Assembly: GCF_000003605.2 (NCBI RefSeq) | Contig: NW_003120965.1 | Coordinates: 32,638 to 43,473, forward strand | Length of the DNA stretch: 10,836 nucleotides | Direction of reading: 5' to 3' | Source: Saccoglossus kowalevskii | Taxonomy: Eukaryota > Hemichordata > Enteropneusta > Harrimaniidae | In this document: positions 8,255 through 10,836 of the stretch, piece after piece | How the letters are laid out: the number at the start of each line of letters is the position of its first letter | How positions within the stretch are numbered: position 1 is the first letter of the stretch | Made by a program: the position numbers and the translations under genes | The notes under the pieces: generated by a model | Told to the model about the DNA's origin: nothing | Database searches by the model: none | Seen by the model: only the letters and a program-made list of their open reading frames with translations

Positions 8255-8617
8255 AACTGCTTTGCGAGCGGAAGTCGACATTTACGAAAACCTCGAAGAC
8301 AGCATAACTATGATTACTGCAGATGCGAGGCATGGCTGGCGAAAAACTGTCGTGACACTGACGTGATTGCTATTGGCAATAATACCCACAAATTCATTGC
8401 CAATGCAGTTGTTACCAACGAAGACATCCGATTTCGTAGCGCCATGAAATGAATGGCGCACTATAAATCAGCCGTACAAGTATATCGGCATCTTGACAAT
8501 AACGGATTAAACGCAAAAAAATCACGTCCATAACAGAAATATGTCTGTCATTAAGTACCTGAGATAAGAGAGGCCGGGAATGAGAATCAGAATGATACAT
8601 GGTTCAACTTTTACTAA
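8253..8617 (+). pseudogene. Transposase remnant: DDE-type catalytic region in several frames
   Basis: Segment 1 (phase of 8271) reads EVDIYENLEDSITMI then TADARHGWRK and stops at 8364-8366. One base is missing in the A run at 8342-8346, because the reading continues from 8345 as NCRDTDVIAIGNNTHKFIAN. That frame has a TGA at 8450-8452, resumes as MAHYKSAVQVYRHLDNNGL, and stops at 8531-8533. Near the A run at 8515-8521 the sense shifts again: HNRNMSVIKYLR (8529-8564). From 8564 the earlier phase returns as IREAGNENQNDTW, with a stop at 8615-8617. The order DARHGW, VxxIGNxTHK, HxRNxSVxKY, QNDTW matches what I recall of a eukaryotic transposase family. DARH would hold the first catalytic Asp and HDRN probably the second, which here is Asn (AAC at 8532-8534). 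The C-terminal part with the last acidic residue is absent. It cannot make active protein. Confidence 0.75.
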
Positions 8618-8754
8618 AAAAAAGAACCGTTATGGCACTACCAAGTCCGCTGAAAGGCCGGTTATTGACCGTGTCAGTCGTGTCACGATCAACTGTGTAA
8701 TAATTCCTCCTCACTTCAGTCATCGCATTTGGAGAAGTAATATTCTCTAACCAT
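8618..8754. other. Junction zone between transposase remnant and right arm
   Basis: Only about 140 bp separate the QNDTW motif from the inverted arm. A DDE transposase should continue well beyond that motif, so the C-terminal coding part has been deleted. No motif was recognised in what remains. Confidence 0.5.
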
Positions 8755-8838
8755 CAGGCTCTGACGACCTCAGTCAGTTCCCTGGATTGAATACTACATG
8801 TATAGCGGGGTCAGCTAATGTAGGTCAGGTAATCGAAT

Positions 8839-9126
8839 GTTGAGGTAATCGCAAGTCAAGCGAACCAAATGTTGAGGTTATCGCAAGTCAAGCGAACCAA
8901 ATGTTGAGGGAATTGCAAGTCAAGCGAACCAAATGTTGAGGGAATCGCAAGTCAAGCGAACCGAATGTTGAGGGAATCGCAAGTCAAGCGAACCAAATGT
9001 TGAGGGAATCGCAAGTCAAGCGAACCAAATGTTGAGGTAATCGCAAGTCAAGCGAACCAAATGTTGAGGGAATCGCAAGTCAAGCGAACCAAATGTTGAG
9101 GGAATCGCAAGTCAAGCGAACCGAAT
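8839..9126 (-). repeat. Tandem array: nine head-to-tail copies of a 32-bp unit
   Basis: Each unit begins GTTGAGG, contains GCAAGTCAAGCGAACC and ends AAAT or GAAT. Nine contiguous copies fill 8839-9126 without spacers. Variation is limited: GGTAATCGC, GGTTATCGC, GGGAATTGC and GGGAATCGC at the start of the core, and CCAAAT or CCGAAT at the end. Units 4 and 9 share the GAAT ending. The left arm carries a single matching unit at 4599-4630 in inverted orientation. As a subterminal repeat in a DNA transposon it may be a transposase binding site. That role is inferred. Confidence 0.95.
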
Positions 9127-9137
9127 GTCAAGACATT
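9124..9137. repeat. Palindrome AATGTCAAGACATT in the right arm
   Basis: Counterpart of 4588-4601. It overlaps the last bases of the ninth tandem unit. Confidence 0.6.
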
Positions 9138-9477
9138 TGGACGTGAAAATAACCGAATCTTATGACAATTGAATGTCAAGATAATGTCTAAATAACGACA
9201 CAATTGTAACATTATGAAACAATGACAAAATAATATTGTAGCAATTACACAATAATGATATAATTAAGAAATAAAGTTGAAATAATGAAACAATAGCAAT
9301 AGGATGCTGCAGTAATAACACAATAATGGAATAAGCGCAAATTAATGTTTAAATAAAGACCAAATAACCGAATAACGACCAAATAATAACCAAACAAGTT
9401 TCCAAATAAAGACCAAACAACTAAACAATGTTCAAATAATGACACCAAGCTAATTTTGGCAGTATTCTCACCCCATA

Positions 9478-9483
9478 AGTGCT
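9478..9483. repeat. Right target-site duplication AGTGCT
   Basis: It is identical to 4274-4279 and follows directly after the CCCCATA terminus. Confidence 0.85.
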
Positions 9484-9515
9484 CGGACGTTTGTCATTAG
9501 GCATATATATGAGTA

Positions 9516-9723
9516 CTGTAGAATACTTTATTTTCACTTGGAATTTATTTTCGCTATTTTAGCTGAAGGGATGATTCAGTGAAAATAAAATCCAACGAAT
9601 ATACTTCTTTTCCTATATTTCACATTAAACTCATCAAAAATCAGTGAAAATAAATTCCATACAAAACGCTCAAAAAGCCTTTTCAGCAAAAATTAATTCC
9701 AGCGAAAATAAGGTATTCCACAG
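9516..9723. mobile_element. 208-bp MITE with TA target duplication, 33 bp from the large transposon's target duplication
   Basis: The left end is CTGTAGAATACTTTATTTTC and the right end, reverse complemented, is CTGTGGAATACCTTATTTTC. Both continue with a TGGAATTTATTTTCGCT-like stretch, giving inverted repeats of about 45 bp. TA lies directly outside each end (9514-9515 and 9724-9725). The centre holds two direct phrases, CAGTGAAAATAAAATCCAAC and CAGTGAAAATAAATTCCATAC. No coding capacity; plus-strand frames that begin in its right half (9644 onward) are not genes. It resembles the 1532-1739 element in size and terminal style but differs in sequence, so it belongs to a related subfamily. Confidence 0.8.
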
Positions 9724-9725
9724 TA

Positions 9726-10116
9726 CTACATCACACTTCACCGTAGTCAGTAGTAGCCCCAACCCCAACTGTTCATCGTCACAAACCTATGGCTATTTGC
9801 AATTTTCGTTTCATTATACAACTGTGCATATATTTGAATATTTTGTTGCCAATTGTTTTGAGATTGATTGGAAATGCTGAACTGTGTACACTGCTGACAT
9901 GTAGTAATGTCGGGCGTATATTTGCGAATTATTCGTCGAATTCCAATTTTCACCCCGGGGTTGAATCATACAGTTTACACGATTGTGAGATTAAAGAATG
10001 GGCGGTCCTATATCTGGCACTGATACTGGATTCAACGATATCCCAAAAACTCTGGGGTGACTAGGAAATAGTCTACATTGTGTCACCTTCAGACGACGCC
10101 TACTCTAAGTGAGTCC
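9726..10116. other. Host-like DNA, no gene supported
   Basis: Open frames overlap on both strands (plus 9789-10064, minus 9747-9953). None carries a recognised motif, and the mutual overlap argues against both. Confidence 0.4.
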
Positions 10117-10160
10117 ACAGGCCCGTAGCCAGCACTTTTGAATAGGGGGTTCGAAAACAA
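10117..10160 (+). repeat. Dispersed-repeat end: 'GGCCCGTAGCCAG...AGGGGGTTCGAAA'
   Basis: CAGGCCCGTAGCCAGCACTT followed by TTGAATAGGGGGTTCGAAA matches wording I recall from interspersed repeats of marine invertebrates. A distant partner phrase (AGAAGGGGTCCTGAGCCATT, about 10312-10331, and CCACTACGGCAA near 10360) could mark its other end, giving an element of about 250 bp. That right boundary is uncertain. Confidence 0.45.
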
Positions 10161-10375
10161 CAATTATACATTTGATGTGAAATGTGTGAATTTTATAATA
10201 TTCAAAAAGTGTTTTTGAGTTCTGTTACAGACATTTTTATATTATCGGTTTTAAATTAAATGTTATTGGTAAGACAATTCACATAACATCTTTGAACTAT
10301 TTTACAATTTTAGAGAAGGGGTCCTGAGCCATTCCTCAAACACATCCACACCATTGATCCACTACGGCAAAATGT

Positions 10376-10836
10376 TGTACACAAAAAAGAAAAGACTGTA
10401 CTTATCTTAGCATTATTGTCTAAGTATTTTAAGGTAGAAGGCTACTTACGAGTTTTTTCGCTCTTCGCAGATGTTAGCGCCACATAAAAGTGACACGATT
10501 TCATGTCGAAATCTGTCTACAATTATTCAATTTAGTATTAGTCAATTTTGTATTATGTAATTTTATTTCTGTACAGGGCCTCAGCCTATCTTACAAAATG
10601 TTATGGGTAGAAAAGTGCATAGCACGTTTTAAACACAATGCAACATCCATGTAAATACATGGTACTAAGTTAAGCTGAATTCATATTCATCTCGTCGCTT
10701 GAAACTTTTAAAAATATAGAGCTATTTGATATAATGGTGTGACAGTTTGTGTAGCGACGAAGTAAGCCCAGACTGTCAGTATTTCCATAATTGCATATGG
10801 GTTATTGACAAAGATCAGCCCTTAGATCATTATAAA
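10376..10836. other. AT-rich host-like DNA to the window end, no gene seen
   Basis: No open frame or recognised motif. Two weak TTTCTGTACAG and CTCTTCGCAG phrases resemble splice acceptors but are not followed by supportable exons. Confidence 0.4.

Larger units (their letters stand above)
4280..9477 (+). mobile_element. 5.2-kb cut-and-paste DNA transposon with long inverted arms, defective; probable IS3EU superfamily
   Basis: The left end reads TATGGGGTGAGAATA and the right end is its complement, TATTCTCACCCCATA. The perfect direct repeat AGTGCT flanks both (4274-4279 and 9478-9483), a 6-bp target duplication. Similarity between the arms stops exactly at these points, which fixes the boundaries. 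The arms are 529 bp (left) and 723 bp (right). The outer 250 bp or so differ at only about five positions by my count. The interior carries a broken transposase near the right arm (8048-8617) and a coding-like stretch at the left arm (4756-5090). From memory, IS3EU elements have 6-bp duplications and 5'-TAYGG termini; the transposase motifs also fit. Dada or another 6-bp superfamily is the main alternative. Polintons also make 6-bp duplications, but this element has none of their genes and different termini. Confidence 0.85.
8755..9477 (-). repeat. Right inverted arm of the transposon, expanded
   Basis: It is the reverse complement of the left arm with three length differences: nine instead of one 32-bp units, a 102-bp deletion at 8783-8787 and about 40 extra bases in the AT-rich section. 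The inner edge is at CAGGCTCTGACG (8755); to the left of that the two sides of the element are unrelated. The minus-strand open frame at 9245-9448 and the plus-strand frame at 4156-4485 encode the same T-rich hydrophobic string because they lie in the two arms. They are not genes. Confidence 0.85.

Noticed and set aside
8839-9126. CRISPR-like repeat array
   Set aside because: Units are directly contiguous with no unique spacers, lie in a transposon arm, and the surrounding DNA is animal-like. It is a tandem repeat.
9245-9448. 67-codon minus-strand ORF
   Set aside because: Mirror image of the left-arm frame; it arises from the inverted repeat and is not a gene.
4280-9477. Polinton/Maverick identity because of long inverted repeats and a 6-bp duplication
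   Set aside because: Termini are TATGGGG rather than the AG start I recall for Polintons, the element is far shorter, and no polymerase, integrase, protease or capsid-like coding was seen. The transposase motifs point elsewhere.
9747-10064. Overlapping ORFs on both strands (minus 9747-9953, plus 9789-10064)
   Set aside because: They overlap in opposite orientation and neither shows a domain, motif or start context. Chance frames.

Overview
The window reads as non-coding nuclear DNA from an animal, most likely a marine invertebrate. It is AT-rich, has no bacterial gene layout, rRNA, tRNA or CRISPR array, and nearly every open frame is short, unconserved and overlapped by others. What can be supported is almost entirely transposable-element material. 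I cannot name the species. I see no convincing host gene, so the host part could be intergenic or a long intron.

Layout. Positions 1-361 (minus strand) hold a 5'-truncated LINE reverse-transcriptase C-terminus that runs off the left edge. Positions 362-4273 are host-like AT-rich sequence with a 208-bp MITE (1532-1739, TA target duplication), a tight 45-nt hairpin (2018-2062) and simple repeats. Positions 4280-9477 form one 5198-bp DNA transposon. It starts TATGGGG, ends CCCCATA, and is flanked by the perfect 6-bp direct repeat AGTGCT. Its long inverted arms (4280-4808 and 8755-9477) are nearly identical at their outer ends. The right arm carries nine tandem copies of a 32-bp unit that is present once in the left arm. 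Positions 9516-9723 hold a second 208-bp MITE, also with TA duplications. The rest, to 10836, is host-like with one dispersed-repeat fragment near 10120.

Inside the large element, 8048-8617 on the plus strand is a broken transposase: short frames in different phases spell the motifs TADARHGWRK, DTDVIAIGNNTHK, HNRNMSVIKYL and NENQNDTW, interrupted by frameshifts and stops. The C-terminal part is missing. A second coding-like stretch of unknown identity (4756-5090) begins inside the left arm. The termini, the 6-bp duplication and the transposase motifs together best fit the IS3EU superfamily as I remember it. That name is inference; the element itself is directly visible. The copy cannot make transposase, but its arms are well preserved, so it is probably a non-autonomous derivative. 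The middle of the element (about 5100-8040) is filled with nested repeats and low-complexity DNA.
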